Made by a program: the position numbers and the translations under genes
Shown: positions 17,292-26,436 of the stretch, piece after piece
How the letters are laid out: every line of letters starts with the position of its first letter
Position numbering within the stretch: the stretch's first letter is position 1
The notes under the pieces: generated by a model
Seen by the model: only the letters and a program-made list of their open reading frames with translations
What the model was told of the DNA's origin: nothing
Databases searched by the model: none
NCBI GenBank assembly: GCA_947493455.1
Contig: CANLRB010000006.1
Span: 205,366 to 269,365, forward strand
DNA: 64,000 nucleotides
Direction of reading: 5' to 3'
Origin: an uncultured Pseudoalteromonas sp.
GTDB lineage: Bacteria; Pseudomonadota; Gammaproteobacteria; Enterobacterales; Alteromonadaceae

Positions 17292-19339
17292 ACTTTGTTG
17301 AATATAAAGCGCTCACTAAACAAATTAAGTTAGGCAAAAACCTACCCACTGCGATTTATATTCACAAATCTGCGTTAGAAGAAGCACTACCTGACTTACT
17401 CAATACCTTTATTACCGAAAAACTAAAACAATTAAAAGTAAGAACGCGATGGAATGTGTTAAAGCTCTACAAACGGGATTTTAAACTCTCTTTACTTTAC
17501 TACCCAGATTTTGAAACCTACGCCTACCCTGCTTTGCACGCTAGTGTAACCATAGACCTGTTAGAAAACACAAAAAACAAGACCGATTATAGTAAAACTG
17601 ATAACCCGCCCATTTTGCACCGAAAAGAAACATTTATTAGTAAACAGCATCCACAGTTTGATGAGTTTTTAGCGATTACCAAAGAAGGAGAAGAAATTGG
17701 GCTCTATGAGAATACACGAACCATTGGGTTTAAAAATAACTGGGAAAAGCTAATCGCTAAAAAGGGTTATGAATTAGACGAAAAAGGAAGGCTTTTTAAA
17801 AGTGTAGCGACTACTCCCTCACCCGTTGCACCTAACATGCAACAAACAGTGCAACGACATAAAACAGCCATTAGCAGAGATAGGCTTTCAGCCCCTTTTC
17901 AAAAACTAGCAAAATACGGCTACCTAAATGGCGATTATTCAATTCAAGACATAGGTTGTGGTTTGGGTGACGATTACAATGAGTGTATCAACCATGGCCT
18001 TAATATAAATGCCTGAGATCCCGTACATAAGCCTGAAGGAAAAAAATTACAAAGCGATATTGTAAACTTAGGCTTTGTACTTAATGTTATTGAAGATATT
18101 GAAGAACGCTCACAAACTTTACAAACCGCGTTTAACTATACCAATAAATTGTTGGTTGTTTCAGTAATGCTTGCAGGTAAAGCCAAAATAGAACAATTTA
18201 AACCCTACAAAGATGGCGTAATCACTAAGCTAAACACCTTTCAAAAATACTACAGCCAAAGCCAAATTAGAGACTACATAGAACAAACACTTAAAGAAAC
18301 CACGGTAGTATTTGGGCAAGGCATTATTGCTGTGTTTAAAGACAAAGCATTTGAAGAAGAATATTACCTGTCACAACAATTTAATGATCACAGCTGGCAA
18401 CACATAACGCAAAGACCAATTCAAAAAGCGGTGAGTAAAGCGCAGCAACAAACTATTTTTGATAAACACCAGACGTTGCTTAATGATTTTTGGCAACAAA
18501 CGCTTTATTTAGGTCGAATACCGGGCAATGATGAATTTGAACAAAGTGGTTTAATCAGGCAAAAACTACAAAGCCACAACAAAGCCTTTGAACTTTGCCT
18601 CAACAACTTTGAGCAAAGCGATTTGCAACTTGCGCAGCAAAAAAGAAAAGACGACCTTTTAACGTATTTTGCACTCAGTCTGTTTGGTAAACGAAAAGCC
18701 AAAAGCCATATACCTACACGTATTCACCGCGATATTAAGGCACATTTTGAGAGTTACAATGTTTGTTTAGAAGCCGCTCAAACACACCTTTATTCTGTTG
18801 GTAATCCACTCAATATTGCCAGAGCCTGTTACCAAGCGTTTGAGCAATTTAAATTGGGTGAATTTATAGACTCGCACTCTTACACCTTTCCTTTAGCACT
18901 ACTAAATAAAATGCCGGTAGAAATTAGAGTTTACGTAGGCTGTGCTGGGCAGCTTTATGGTGACTTTGAAGGTATAGACTTATTAAAAGTACATATGCGC
19001 TCTGGCAAAGTAACACTCTTAAAATACGATGACTTTACCAAACCACTGCCACTACTTACGGAACGCATTAAAATAAAGCTACTTGAACTTGATATAGACT
19101 TTTTTATTTACGGTGACGAATTCCCATATAAACCCCACTACAACAAACTTGCCTATTTAAAGCCAAATACCAAGGCCTACAAATCCCAACTCGCATTTGA
19201 TGAAAAACTAAATGACATGCTCAAAGGTGTACCAAAAGCAGAATGGCCCGACTGGCCCATTCTGCAGAAGGTGTTTGACTATAGGAAAGTTGAATTAAAG
19301 AAAGATAAGTTTTACACCAAATCTAGCTCAAAATCATAA
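17288..19339 (+). pseudogene. DNA phosphorothioation-associated methyltransferase with in-frame TGA
   Basis: Read as one frame this is 683 codons plus stop, interrupted once by TGA at codon 243 (18014-18016). Before the stop lie an N-terminal domain and the SAM-binding motif I IQDIGCGLGDDYNEC; after it the frame continues directly with DPVHKPEG and DIVNLGFVLNVIEDIEERSQ, which in the Dnd-associated methyltransferase family (TIGR04096) follows a Trp (consensus GWDP). So TGA most likely replaces TGG. Without suppression, a 242-aa fragment is made and a second start at or after 18149 would yield up to 396 aa. Its 3' end overlaps the Mrr-type gene on the other strand by 28 bases. It belongs to the island but the reaction of the family is unproved. 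Confidence 0.8.
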
Positions 19340-20094
19340 ATTGGAATATGACTGGTAGATACACCAATACCACGCTCTATCATGATCTCTGCTAGCGTTT
19401 CACCGTCAATCAATACTATTGGCACACAACCACATTTGAAAGCGCTATCTTGTGCTTCTTTAGTAAAGCTACTGGTAGTTATAAATATGCCTTGTTGATA
19501 CTCACCTTGTATTGCACCTCTAAACATATCAATATCAGGTCGAGAAACTTTGTTGGTCTTTTTATAGCGCTTACATTGGGCAGCTACATGTAGCATAGAA
19601 ATCCCTACTTCTAATTGCCCATGCACATCGATACCACCATCACGACCGCGTTGGGTCACCTGCATATTTTCAAAACCATAACGCTCTAAAAAACGCCTAC
19701 AGAAAAACTCAAACTCTTCAGGTTCAAGTGAATAAAGATGATCGACTATACGCGGTATAGTGTCTTGTTTTAATTTGTTAGCTAGTTGGTGTACCAGCTC
19801 CAAACTATTGGGCGTCTTAACTTGCTCTTCTTTATTATTCGCTGACGACCCATTTAATAATGAAAACTCACCAATTTCGTTTTTAGTGAACAGCTTAGTT
19901 TGTGCTTCACTACTCCATGAAGTGCTATCGCTATGGCGTTCCATTTGAACACGGAGCACAGCAAGTGGATCCTTAGCACCAAACTTATACAGCGAGTGCT
20001 CCATAATTTTACTATAAACTACCTTGTAAGATGCAGGTTCACCAATTAGCGATAAAGCTTTTGCTGCTGCTTCTGCAATTGTTAATTTACTCAT
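19312..20094 (-). CDS. Mrr-type restriction endonuclease with HARE-HTH-like domain
   Basis: Protein of 260 aa in two parts. Residues 1-75 (LTIAEAAAKALSLIGEPASY, VVYSKIMEHSLYKFGAKDPLAVL) form a HARE-HTH-like winged helix. Residues about 110-245 are an Mrr_cat nuclease: LEPEEFEFFCRRFLERYGFE, RGRDGGIDVHG (active-site Asp), VAAQCKRYK (QxK), then ATTSSFT-like FITTSSFTKEAQDSA. Mrr enzymes cleave modified DNA or act as restriction partners. Its ATG overlaps the dndA stop (ATGA), so it is the second gene of a dndA-nuclease operon, which suggests it senses or uses phosphorothioate status; that is inference. Confidence 0.8.
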   Translation of the reverse strand: MSKLTIAEAAAKALSLIGEPASYKVVYSKIMEHSLYKFGAKDPLAVLRVQMERHSDSTSWSSEAQTKLFTKNEIGEFSLLNGSSANNKEEQVKTPNSLELVHQLANKLKQDTIPRIVDHLYSLEPEEFEFFCRRFLERYGFENMQVTQRGRDGGIDVHGQLEVGISMLHVAAQCKRYKKTNKVSRPDIDMFRGAIQGEYQQGIFITTSSFTKEAQDSAFKCGCVPIVLIDGETLAEIMIERGIGVSTSHIPIYDFELDLV

Positions 20095-21218
20095 ATCTGT
20101 ATCTGCTTAATCTTTTCTACTATTTCATTAACTGGTAAGGATTCCGTCATATATCCCCAAGAAATACGAACAGCACCTGTGATCCGGTCTTCATCAAGCC
20201 CCATAGCTGTTAAAACATGTGAAGGAGTGTAGCTCGAAGATGTACAAGCAGAGCCATTTGATACAGCAGCAATACCTTTCAAACTAACCATTAAAGATTC
20301 TGAATTAACGCCTGGCACTGAGAAATTTAAAACATATGGAGAGGAGTTGTCGCCATTAAACTGTGCACCGATTTTATCTAGTTCTGCAATTAGTGATTGC
20401 TTTAGTGAAGCTGCATGACTTTGCCATTTATCAGAATTTTTAGTTGCTAGCTCACAGGCTAATCCAAAGCCAGTAATTAAAGGCACAGGCAGAGTACCTG
20501 GGCGTAGCCCTTTCTCTTGACCACCACCAAACTGAATTGCATTTAATGGTGGCTTTATAAAACCGCGCTTTCGCATAATTAGTGTGCCAATACCTTTGGG
20601 GGCATACATTTTATGACCGCTAGCACTTATTAAATCGATACGGTCATTTTTTAAATCTTCACTTAGTTTGCCAAAGCTTTGCGCCGCATCTACATGCAAG
20701 TACGCATCGCTAGACTTAAGCTCTTCACAAATATCACTTATTGGCTGAATACAGCCCGTTTCATTATTTACATGCATAATTGAAATAAGCACAGTGTCAT
20801 CCCTCAATAATCCTTTAAGTTGAGTTGAGTCGACTAAACCACTTTCACCAACATCTAAATAACTTACTTCAAAACCATTTTTTTCCAGATGTTCTATTGG
20901 CTCCAATACGGCTTTATGCTCTATTCGCGTGGTAATAATATGTTTTTTATTTTCTTGCACGGCGAACTCTTTTAAACCCAAAATTGCAATGTTATTACTT
21001 TCTGTAGCGCCACTTGTGAAAATAACTTCTGACTTATCAGCTGCAACTACTTCTGCTACCTGTTTTCTTGCAGCTTCAACATGTTTTTTAGCTGATGAGC
21101 CAAACTCATGAGTCCGGCTGCCTGCATTACCAAATTCTTCAACCATGAGTTTGTATACTAAATCAGCAACTTCTTTAGTTACTGGTGAAGTTGCGTTCAT
21201 ATCAAGATAGGCGGTCAT
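20091..21218 (-). CDS. dndA: Cysteine desulfurase of the DNA phosphorothioation system
   Basis: PLP enzyme of 375 aa that takes sulfur from cysteine as a persulfide and passes it to DndC. Family landmarks: AYLDMNATSPV, FGNAGSRTHEFG, FTSGATESNNIAI, HVNNETGCIQP, LHVDAAQSFGK, the lysine in SASGHKMYAPKGIG, and the persulfide-forming Cys in SNGSACTSSSYTPS. Residues 62-78 and the short length match IscS/DndA-type group enzymes. ATG 21218 is chosen because TGGAG lies seven bases upstream; GTG at 21224 is worse. It is divergent from dndB with a 134-base control region and coupled to the Mrr-type gene. Confidence 0.88.
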   Translation of the reverse strand: MTAYLDMNATSPVTKEVADLVYKLMVEEFGNAGSRTHEFGSSAKKHVEAARKQVAEVVAADKSEVIFTSGATESNNIAILGLKEFAVQENKKHIITTRIEHKAVLEPIEHLEKNGFEVSYLDVGESGLVDSTQLKGLLRDDTVLISIMHVNNETGCIQPISDICEELKSSDAYLHVDAAQSFGKLSEDLKNDRIDLISASGHKMYAPKGIGTLIMRKRGFIKPPLNAIQFGGGQEKGLRPGTLPVPLITGFGLACELATKNSDKWQSHAASLKQSLIAELDKIGAQFNGDNSSPYVLNFSVPGVNSESLMVSLKGIAAVSNGSACTSSSYTPSHVLTAMGLDEDRITGAVRISWGYMTESLPVNEIVEKIKQIQI

Positions 21219-21288
21219 TATCACTCCAAAAAAACTTATAAATATTCACAGACAATTTAGGCACTATACTGTAGAATTTGCGCAAACT

Positions 21289-21320
21289 GTTCGTACGAAC
21301 AAAAACAATAAACTACGAAC
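21289..21320. promoter_or_regulatory. Candidate dnd operator: palindrome plus direct repeat with GTTC/GAAC
   Basis: A 12-base perfect palindrome GTTCGTACGAAC at 21289-21300, and TACGAAC repeated at 21294 and 21314, exactly 20 bases apart (two helical turns), each followed by an A-rich ACA. DndB/DptB of Salmonella is known to repress through direct repeats upstream of its own gene, so this is a plausible DndB site. It contains three copies of GTTC/GAAC, the sequence modified by several Dnd systems. Confidence 0.5.
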
Positions 21321-21352
21321 TAAACAGTAAAAACACAATACAAAAAGTAGCA

Positions 21353-22441
21353 ATGAGCCAAATCGTATCGGGTACTTCCTTTCCTGCAATCAGGGGAACC
21401 CAAGCAAAAACAGAATATTACATCGTTATGTGCCCACTAAAAAGGTTAAATAAAATATTTACCTTTGATGAAAGCCAATTACCTGTAGATCAACGAGCAC
21501 AACGTATAATTAACGAAGAACGTATTCCCGACATAGCAAACTATATTTTAGATAATAGAGACAATTACGTTTTTTCAGCGCTTACCGCATGTATTAGCGG
21601 CGTAAGTGAGTTTGTGCCAATTGGTGAAAGCAAGCACGAACAAAAAATTGGTACTCTTTTAATTGATGAAGACGCCGAGCTATTTATCACAGACGGTCAA
21701 CATCGTAACGCCGCTATTTTGGAAGCAATAAAGGCTGATCCATCGCTTGCTGATGAATCTATATCAGTAGTGTTTTTTAGCAATAAAACGCTCGAAGAGC
21801 GCCAACGTATTTTTAAAGACTTAAACCTTTACCCTGTGAAAACAGACTCATCATTGAGTATCACTTACGATGACAAGCCTGACGCCATACTTTCAAAAAC
21901 TGTAGTGTTTAGAAGTGAACAATTTACAAAGCTTGTTCATATGGAAAAAAGTAATTTAGGTGCTCGTTCTAAAAAGCTTGTAAGTCACAGCGCAATTAAT
22001 AAAGCAACCAAATACCTACTTGGCGCTATAAATCAAAAAAACTATGAGTCGCTTATACCTGTAGCAACCGAGTTTTGGCATGAAGTACTAACCAATATGC
22101 CAGCATGGCAACTAATTTGCGAAGACAAAGCATCAGGTGGTGATTTACGTGACGAATCTATTCACGCACACGCCGTTACACTTCATGCATTAGGCATGCT
22201 TGGGGCTTACTTACTTAAACACGATTTGCATTGGCAAAAAACACTCAAAGGCTTAAGTAATATCAATTGGTCACGTAGCAACAGCGCATGGCGTGGTCGC
22301 TGTGTAAACAACAATGCTATGACCAATAACCGCAAAGCTGCGGAACTTACCTGTATTAAAATTAAAGAATTTTTAAACGTAACACTTACGAATAAAGAAC
22401 AAAGTGCTGAACAAGCATTCAAAGGGGTAAACAATGACTGA
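21353..22441 (+). CDS. dndB: DNA sulfur modification protein DndB
   Basis: Protein of 362 aa of the DGQHR family, the transcriptional regulator of the dnd operon. The signature is ITDGQHRNAAILEAI, and the N-terminus (SGTSFPAIRGTQAKTEYYIVMCPL) is the usual DndB opening. ATG 21353 is preferred because upstream codons (from 21278) run through the candidate operator and are not like the family. The next gene, dndC, overlaps its end by eight bases, so dndBCDE form one operon. Loss of DptB in Salmonella raises modification, so this protein is expected to restrain it. Confidence 0.9.
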   Translation: MSQIVSGTSFPAIRGTQAKTEYYIVMCPLKRLNKIFTFDESQLPVDQRAQRIINEERIPDIANYILDNRDNYVFSALTACISGVSEFVPIGESKHEQKIGTLLIDEDAELFITDGQHRNAAILEAIKADPSLADESISVVFFSNKTLEERQRIFKDLNLYPVKTDSSLSITYDDKPDAILSKTVVFRSEQFTKLVHMEKSNLGARSKKLVSHSAINKATKYLLGAINQKNYESLIPVATEFWHEVLTNMPAWQLICEDKASGGDLRDESIHAHAVTLHALGMLGAYLLKHDLHWQKTLKGLSNINWSRSNSAWRGRCVNNNAMTNNRKAAELTCIKIKEFLNVTLTNKEQSAEQAFKGVNND

Positions 22442-24089
22442 TAGTGTAGTACAGTCACACTCTGCTTTTGCTGACGGGCTTAAAGAAGCCATTAGGCAAA
22501 GTATCGACCATATTAAAATGCTCTACATGAGCGACAGCATTCCATGGGTATTAGGTTACAGTGGCGGTAAAGACTCAACGGCCATTTTGCAGTTGGTCTG
22601 GTATGCCCTGCAAGAGCTAAAAGAAGAAGGCAAAGCAAACAAAAAAGTACATGTAATTAGTACAGATACGTTGGTTGAAAACCCAATTGTTGCTTTATGG
22701 GTTGAAAAATCACTCGACAGAATGCAAGCCTCTGCAGATGAACAAAAATTACCTATCGTGCCACATCGCTTAACACCAGAAATCAAAGACCGCTTTTGGG
22801 TTAACTTAATTGGTAAAGGTTACCCAGCCCCGCGTATGAAGTTTCGTTGGTGTACTGATCGTTTAAAAATATCACCTTCAAATACTTTTATTCAAAATCT
22901 TGCGAATAAAAATGGTGAAGCGATTTTAGTACTTGGTACACGTAAAGCAGAGAGTACCGCACGTGCCGCAGTAATGGAAAAATTTGAGAGCTCAACCACC
23001 AACACCCGTAAAGCTTTTGGCCTAACCGAGAATGGTTCGCTAGAGCGAGTTTGGGTATATACACCAATTTCAACATGGAGTAATGATGATGTTTGGGTTT
23101 ACCTAAACAGCATTAAAAATCCATGGAACTTCCCTAATCACGATTTAATGGGCATGTACCAAGGCGCAACAGAAGGTGGCGAATGCCCGCTGGTAGTCGA
23201 CAAGTCAACGCAAAGTTGTGGCGATAGCCGATTTGGTTGTTACGTATGTACTATGGTGACCGAAGACAAATCAATGAATGCCATGATCTCAAACGACGAA
23301 GAAAAAGAGTGGATGTACCCGCTTGTTTCACTTCGTAATGAACTTGAGATAAATGATGCCGTGCGAGAGAAAAAACTCGAAAAACTGCGCCGAGATCGCA
23401 ACAACCGAGATTTCCGCCGTATGAATGGCACGCTTACCGTGCACGTATCTAAACATGGTGCAGACGTAGTACACGGCCCTTATATTCAAAAATTCCGTGA
23501 GCACATGCTAAAAAAAGTGCTTGAAGCACAAGTAGCTGTGCAGCACATGGGGCCGCCGGAAGTAAAAAACCTTGAGCTACTCCCAATTGAAGAGTTAGAA
23601 GCGATTCGCAAAATTTGGCTTGAAGATAAACACGAAATTGAAGACAACTTGCCAAAAATTTATGAGCAAGTAATTAAAAAGCCATATCCTGGTAAACGCC
23701 GCGCGCACCACCCTATTTTAAACAACAGCACCTTGAGTAAATTACAAACTTATTGTGAGCAACATGGCGATAAAGAAGGCTTACTTTACCAGCAAATTCG
23801 CGCCACCATGAGCGTTGCTAATAAATACCGCAACCAGCTACGCCGGGCAAAACTGGGCGATGAACTTAATGATGTGCTAGACAAAGGTGCATTCAACAGC
23901 ATGTTTGAAGCAAAAGAATTTGCCCTAGAGCGTGAACGTCACCGTTTACATATTAAGCTAACAAACGATCAAAGCCTCACACCAAAAGAGCAAGAAGAAA
24001 TTAAAGACAAGATCCACATGATCACTAAGTGTATTAAAGAACAAGGTTATAGCTCTCTGCCCGAAATTGAAGTTGTGGAGGTAGAATAA
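22434..24089 (+). CDS. dndC: DndC sulfurtransferase (PAPS reductase-like ATP pyrophosphatase)
   Basis: Protein of 551 aa. The P-loop of ATP pyrophosphatases is clear at GYSGGKDSTAILQL (about residues 41-54). A four-Cys set for an iron-sulfur cluster lies in GGECPLVVDK, QSCGDSRFGCYVCTMV. ARVLGTRKAES-like LVLGTRKAESTARA and the C-terminal helical region match the family. DndC activates the DNA phosphate and transfers sulfur delivered by DndA. An AAGGGG ribosome site within the end of dndB precedes the ATG. Ends with TAATG shared with dndD. Confidence 0.93.
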   Translation: MTDSVVQSHSAFADGLKEAIRQSIDHIKMLYMSDSIPWVLGYSGGKDSTAILQLVWYALQELKEEGKANKKVHVISTDTLVENPIVALWVEKSLDRMQASADEQKLPIVPHRLTPEIKDRFWVNLIGKGYPAPRMKFRWCTDRLKISPSNTFIQNLANKNGEAILVLGTRKAESTARAAVMEKFESSTTNTRKAFGLTENGSLERVWVYTPISTWSNDDVWVYLNSIKNPWNFPNHDLMGMYQGATEGGECPLVVDKSTQSCGDSRFGCYVCTMVTEDKSMNAMISNDEEKEWMYPLVSLRNELEINDAVREKKLEKLRRDRNNRDFRRMNGTLTVHVSKHGADVVHGPYIQKFREHMLKKVLEAQVAVQHMGPPEVKNLELLPIEELEAIRKIWLEDKHEIEDNLPKIYEQVIKKPYPGKRRAHHPILNNSTLSKLQTYCEQHGDKEGLLYQQIRATMSVANKYRNQLRRAKLGDELNDVLDKGAFNSMFEAKEFALERERHRLHIKLTNDQSLTPKEQEEIKDKIHMITKCIKEQGYSSLPEIEVVEVE

Positions 24090-26053
24090 TGCTATTGCAG
24101 TCTCTTACCTTACATAACTTTGGTATTTACAAAGGCACACACACGGTTGATTTAACGGTGTCAAACGACAAACCCGTTATTCTTTTTGGCGGGCTAAATG
24201 GTGGCGGTAAAACCACGTTTTTAGATGCATTACAGCTCGTGCTTTATGGTAAGCATGCCAAGTGCTCTAACCGAGGCAATCTAGCTTATGGTACATACCT
24301 AGCCAGTACACTTAACCGTTACGTCACTAAAACTGAGCAAGTATCACTAGAGCTGACATTTAGCCACACCACAGACACAGAAGCTCAAACATTTACTGTA
24401 CGCCGCGAGTGGAAAGTAGCAAAGCAAGTTGAAAACTCAAAAGACAAAGTCACAGTAAGCTGTAATGGTGAACACGACCAATACATAAGCGAACATTGGG
24501 ATGAGTTTGTAAATGAGTTTATTCCTATGTCACTGTCTGACTTATTCTTTTTCGACGGTGAAAAAATAGAGAACCTCGCACACCCAGAGCGCAGTAATGA
24601 ACTAATAAAAACAGGTATTGAAAACCTACTAGGTTTAGATTTACTCAGCCAACTACATTTAGATCTGAATAATATTGAGCGCAAGCGCAAAGCAGAAAAC
24701 CTAGATACAAGCGTAATTGAGAAGGTTGAAACCTGCGAAGCTGATATTGAAGCGAATAACGATATTATTGAAGCGCTAAGTGTTGAAATTGCCAAGCTGA
24801 AAAACCAGCAAGGCAAAATCAATGTTGATATCAACAAAGCAAGGCAAAAAGTACGTGACACTGGCGCACACCTTATTGAAGAACGTGATCAAATTCGCTT
24901 TGAGCTAGGTGCAATAGCGCAAAAGCTAAAAGACAACCTGCAGCAACGCGTTAAGCTTGATTCCGGCATTGGGCCGCTTGGCTTAATTAAACCACTACTT
25001 AAGCAAACACAAAAACAAGCAGCACTTGAAGAACAAGCAAGCGAAGCCAGCGCACTTAATAAAGCCATTGAAAGCTATGAGGCAACTTTACTCAATTCGC
25101 TTGAAGGGCAAACATTGCCAGAAGCAGCACGCATTGCGCTTGAAAACTCTATGGCAAGCATGGCAACAGAGCGCCAAGCCCTTGCTAATATTGCAAGCTA
25201 TGTGGGTTTACAAAGTAACTTATTTAATGGGCTTGAAGAAAAGCTTAAGGCTGACCAACTTGAACGCGACGCGCTTATTAAAGAGCGTGAGCTATTGCTT
25301 GAGAAAAAGGCGCTATTTGAGAAAAAAGAAGAATCAATTCCAGATTACGAAACCGTTAAACACGTTTTGAGTGAATTGGCACAGTTTGAAGCGGAATTTA
25401 AAAACGCACAAACACTGATTAAAGCCAAATCCGCAGAGCTTGAACAAGCACAAGCAAAGCACGCCGTATTAAATCAGCGTTACACCAACCTACTTACACA
25501 ACAAAGCAAAGACACCTTTGAACAAAAACGTTCGCTACAAGTGGTTGACCATATTGGTAAGTTAAAAGAAACCATGCAAGGTTTTGCAAAAAGCTTAATA
25601 AAAGAAAATATTGAGCTACTACAAGATAAAATTACTGAAAAGTTTATTGCCCTTACTCGTAAAGAACAGCTAATCAGTGGCGTGCATATTTGCCCTACTA
25701 GCTTTTCACTTACACTACTTGCACAAACAGGTGAAGAGCTCTCGCCCAGCAGGCTTTCAGCGGGTGAACGTCAGCTACTTGCAATTGCAATTTTATGGGG
25801 GCTTTCAGAAGCGTCAGGTAAAGAGCTACCAACAGTTATCGACACCCCACTTGGTCGATTAGACGGTAAACACCGTACTCGCTTAATTGAAGGTTACTTC
25901 CCGTTTGCAGCAAACCAAGTATTACTGCTTTCGACCGATGAAGAAATCATGGGCAATTACTACAGCAAGCTTAAACCTGCAATTAGCCGCGAATACCATA
26001 TTAGCTACAACGAACAAGCCACAACCTCGACTATTTCAGAAGGGTATTTTTAA
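24089..26053 (+). CDS. dndD: DndD SMC-like ATPase of DNA sulfur modification
   Basis: SMC/RecN-like ATPase of 654 aa: Walker A in FGGLNGGGKTTFLDAL (about residues 34-49), a long coiled coil (residues about 190-530, rich in Glu, Lys, Gln, Leu), the ABC signature LSAGERQLLAIAILWG and Walker B TVIDTPLGRLD, then LLSTDEEI (D-loop/switch region). No CxxC hook is visible at the middle of the coil. DndD acts with DndC and DndE on DNA, supplying ATPase activity or nicking. Its ATG overlaps the dndC stop by one base behind a GGAGGT ribosome site. Confidence 0.93.
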   Translation: MLLQSLTLHNFGIYKGTHTVDLTVSNDKPVILFGGLNGGGKTTFLDALQLVLYGKHAKCSNRGNLAYGTYLASTLNRYVTKTEQVSLELTFSHTTDTEAQTFTVRREWKVAKQVENSKDKVTVSCNGEHDQYISEHWDEFVNEFIPMSLSDLFFFDGEKIENLAHPERSNELIKTGIENLLGLDLLSQLHLDLNNIERKRKAENLDTSVIEKVETCEADIEANNDIIEALSVEIAKLKNQQGKINVDINKARQKVRDTGAHLIEERDQIRFELGAIAQKLKDNLQQRVKLDSGIGPLGLIKPLLKQTQKQAALEEQASEASALNKAIESYEATLLNSLEGQTLPEAARIALENSMASMATERQALANIASYVGLQSNLFNGLEEKLKADQLERDALIKERELLLEKKALFEKKEESIPDYETVKHVLSELAQFEAEFKNAQTLIKAKSAELEQAQAKHAVLNQRYTNLLTQQSKDTFEQKRSLQVVDHIGKLKETMQGFAKSLIKENIELLQDKITEKFIALTRKEQLISGVHICPTSFSLTLLAQTGEELSPSRLSAGERQLLAIAILWGLSEASGKELPTVIDTPLGRLDGKHRTRLIEGYFPFAANQVLLLSTDEEIMGNYYSKLKPAISREYHISYNEQATTSTISEGYF

Positions 26054-26388
26054 TGTTACACACAATCGACACCATCAAACTTTCTGAAAAACAAAAGCAA
26101 CAGCTTATTCGCTTAAAAAGTAAGACTGGGATTGGAAACTGGAATGTACTGTGCCGCTGGGCACTGTGCATGTCTCTAGCTGAAGAGTCAGTACCACCAT
26201 TTGAGGAAATCCCAAGTGACAGCAATGTTGAAATGACCTGGAAGGTATTTGCAGGCGAATACGCAGATGTTTATTTAGCGGTATTGAGAGAGGCTTATCA
26301 AAAACAAAGTGCACAACTAGAAGGTGTGCACTTTGGTGATTTTTTAAAGTTACATTTGAATAGAGGTGTTTCTTATTTAAATAGTTAA
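26053..26388 (+). CDS. dndE: DndE, nicked-DNA-binding protein of DNA sulfur modification
   Basis: Small protein of 111 aa, the usual DndE size, with LSEKQKQQLIRLKSKTGI, NWNVLCRWALCMSLAE and FAGEYADVYLAVLREAY. DndE forms a ring that binds nicked DNA and completes the DndCDE modification complex. It starts within the dndD stop (TAATG). It is the last gene of the rightward operon and is followed by a bidirectional terminator. Confidence 0.92.
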   Translation: MLHTIDTIKLSEKQKQQLIRLKSKTGIGNWNVLCRWALCMSLAEESVPPFEEIPSDSNVEMTWKVFAGEYADVYLAVLREAYQKQSAQLEGVHFGDFLKLHLNRGVSYLNS

Positions 26389-26395
26389 TTAAAAG

Positions 26396-26426
26396 AAAAG
26401 GTACCTGAAGATAATGCGTACCTTTT
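26396..26426. terminator. Bidirectional terminator between dndE and the dpt operon
   Basis: Arms AAAAGGTAC and GTACCTTTT with a 13-base loop in the 48-base gap between two converging operons. Confidence 0.8.
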
Positions 26427-26436
26427 CATACCTCTA

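Noticed and set aside
18014-18016. TGA as a selenocysteine codon
   Set aside because: The family has Trp here, no hairpin of the bacterial SECIS kind is seen directly after it, and no selenocysteine genes are in view.
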